DNA from: an uncultured Propionivibrio sp.
Lineage (GTDB): Bacteria; Pseudomonadota; Gammaproteobacteria; Burkholderiales; Rhodocyclaceae
Length of the DNA: 64,000 bases
Assembly (NCBI RefSeq): GCF_963666255.1
Contig: NZ_OY762657.1
Location: forward strand, 62,001-126,000
Reading direction: 5' to 3'
How positions within the stretch are numbered: position 1 is the first letter of the stretch; every line of letters starts with the position of its first letter. The notes beneath the pieces are model-generated. The model had not been told where the DNA came from. It saw only the letters and a program-made list of their open reading frames with translations, and ran no database searches. Positions 62,972 through 64,000 of the stretch are shown here, piece after piece. A program made the translations under genes and the position numbers.

Positions 62972-64000
62972 TCAGCAGCGGAAGCGACTGACCAGACTGC
63001 CGAGTTCGGCAGCGATCTGGTTCATTTCGTCGGCGGTCTCGGCCGTCGATTGCATCGCCGTGCTGGTCTCCTCGACCATCTGGGCAATCTGTTCGACACG
63101 CTGGGCGATGGCATTGCTGGCCATGCTCTGTTCCTTCGTCGCACCGGCGACGTCTTCGATGCTCATCAGCGTCGACTCCGCGCCCTCGCGAATCCGCCGC
63201 AAGGTATCGGCCGCCTCACCCGCCGCCCTGACCCCGGCCTCGATCTGCGGCAAGGCCGCGCCCATCACGCCGACAACCTGGACGGTGTCCGACTGGATGC
63301 CCGAGATCATCTCCTCGATCTCGACCGTCGCCACGGAAGTCCGTTCGGCCAGTTTGCGCACCTCGTCCGCCACCACGGCGAAGCCACGGCCCTGCTCGCC
63401 GGCCCGCGCCGCCTCGATCGCCGCGTTGAGCGCCAACAGATTGGTCTGGCCGGCAATTTCCTTGATGACGGCGGCAATCGACGAGATCTGGTTGGCACGC
63501 TCCTCGAGCTTGGCAATCCGCGCCGAGGCGCCGCTGACCGTCGCCGAAATCTGGTTGATTTCCTCGCTGGCCACCTGAATGCGGGCGACACCGTCCTCGG
63601 ACAACTCGGCCGACGCGCGCGAATGCTCCTGCGTTGTCCCGGCGCTGTCGGAGATGTGATTGACGCTGACGGTCATTTCCTCGATCGCCGCCGCCATCGA
63701 CTGTGTCGCATCGGCCTGCCGCTGCCCGGCGACCGCGACCTCGTGCGCCGCCGTGTTGATCCGCTCGGCGCCTTGCGCCAACCGCTGCGCGCTGCCCATG
63801 ATATCGGTGACCATCGAGCGGATCGCGCGCACCATCTGGTCGGCCGAGGCGAGAATGCTGCCCGGCGTGGAGGCCGGGAAGTTCACCGTCAGGTCGCCGG
63901 TCGCGACGCGCGACATCAGGTCGATCGCGGTAGCCGGCTCACCGCCGAGCTGGCGGACGATGCTGCGCGACACGAAGTACGCCACCACCGACACGACCGC
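62972..64000 (-). CDS. Methyl-accepting chemotaxis protein, 3' part (5' end outside window)
   Basis: The C-terminal 340 or more residues of a chemotaxis receptor remain: end of the second membrane helix ([18 protein letters not shown]), HAMP (about 60 residues), and the signalling domain with the conserved hairpin [41 protein letters not shown]. The ligand domain is cut off at base 64000. The end LVSRFRC lacks the NWETF tether for CheR/CheB. Confidence 0.95.
   Translation of the reverse strand, partial: AVVSVVAYFVSRSIVRQLGGEPATAIDLMSRVATGDLTVNFPASTPGSILASADQMVRAIRSMVTDIMGSAQRLAQGAERINTAAHEVAVAGQRQADATQSMAAAIEEMTVSVNHISDSAGTTQEHSRASAELSEDGVARIQVASEEINQISATVSGASARIAKLEERANQISSIAAVIKEIAGQTNLLALNAAIEAARAGEQGRGFAVVADEVRKLAERTSVATVEIEEMISGIQSDTVQVVGVMGAALPQIEAGVRAAGEAADTLRRIREGAESTLMSIEDVAGATKEQSMASNAIAQRVEQIAQMVEETSTAMQSTAETADEMNQIAAELGSLVSRFRC

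Overview
The window is GC-rich, gene-dense bacterial chromosome. Gene content (a Lol lipoprotein-release locus, recJ, ppnN, DsbA/DsbB-like pair, DctP-type binding protein, many c-di-GMP and chemotaxis proteins) and protein style suggest a betaproteobacterium, most likely a Rhodocyclales relative (Dechloromonas/Propionivibrio-like). This placement is an inference; no rRNA is present. No tRNA, rRNA or CRISPR array was seen.

Layout. 1-2741: end of an IlvD/Edd dehydratase, a Cache-HAMP protein without a signalling domain, and a small conserved protein. 2742-4711: a genomic scar, where the 3' end of a CdiA/haemagglutinin-type gene carrying an alpha/beta-hydrolase-like toxin domain is joined through about 107 bp of an IS3-family end to the first 73 codons of a chemotaxis receptor. 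4897-13834: housekeeping (lolD-lolC/E, a COG4255-like protein, recJ, ppnN), a MocR/LysE divergent pair with an evident operator, and a TMEM165/GDT1-type manganese exporter behind a yybP-ykoY riboswitch. 14286-25789: an apparent five-gene operon (RND adaptor, pump, outer-membrane factor, small membrane protein, alpha-oxoamine synthase) divergent from an OmpR-type two-component system, then a secreted protein and a VirK/YbjX (DUF535) protein. A CTTACA-N5-CTTACA motif occurs both beside the two-component genes and upstream of the DUF535 gene. 26256-35019: hybrid kinase, sirtuin, adenine/adenosine deaminase, cobT under a cobalamin riboswitch with terminator, sulfate-binding protein, a cystathionine gamma-synthase-family enzyme and L-serine dehydratase.

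35219-37243 is a complete acyl-homoserine-lactone quorum-sensing cassette: luxI with a well placed lux box, an RsaM-like (DUF4902) regulator and luxR. 37354-44174 holds a diguanylate cyclase, a GlcG/HbpS-like protein, dsbB/dsbA-like genes, a DMT exporter and a MarR/MFS divergent pair. 44290-46541 is an AT-rich island with two overlapping genes, an ABC-type ATPase and a PIN-like nuclease, the best candidate here for an undescribed (probably defence) system. 46940-51609 has a binding-protein/GGDEF fusion, an orphan DctP, an SDR dehydrogenase and a LysR regulator.

51740-62130 is a respiratory/chalcogen block: ttrB-ttrC-ttrA (tetrathionate reductase), the ttrR-ttrS two-component system, and divergently yedE, a TusA/YedF-like gene, a cysteine desulfurase/selenocysteine lyase-like gene and a DUF3343 (Se/S carrier-like) gene. 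The window ends in a DUF6901-like protein and a truncated chemotaxis receptor.
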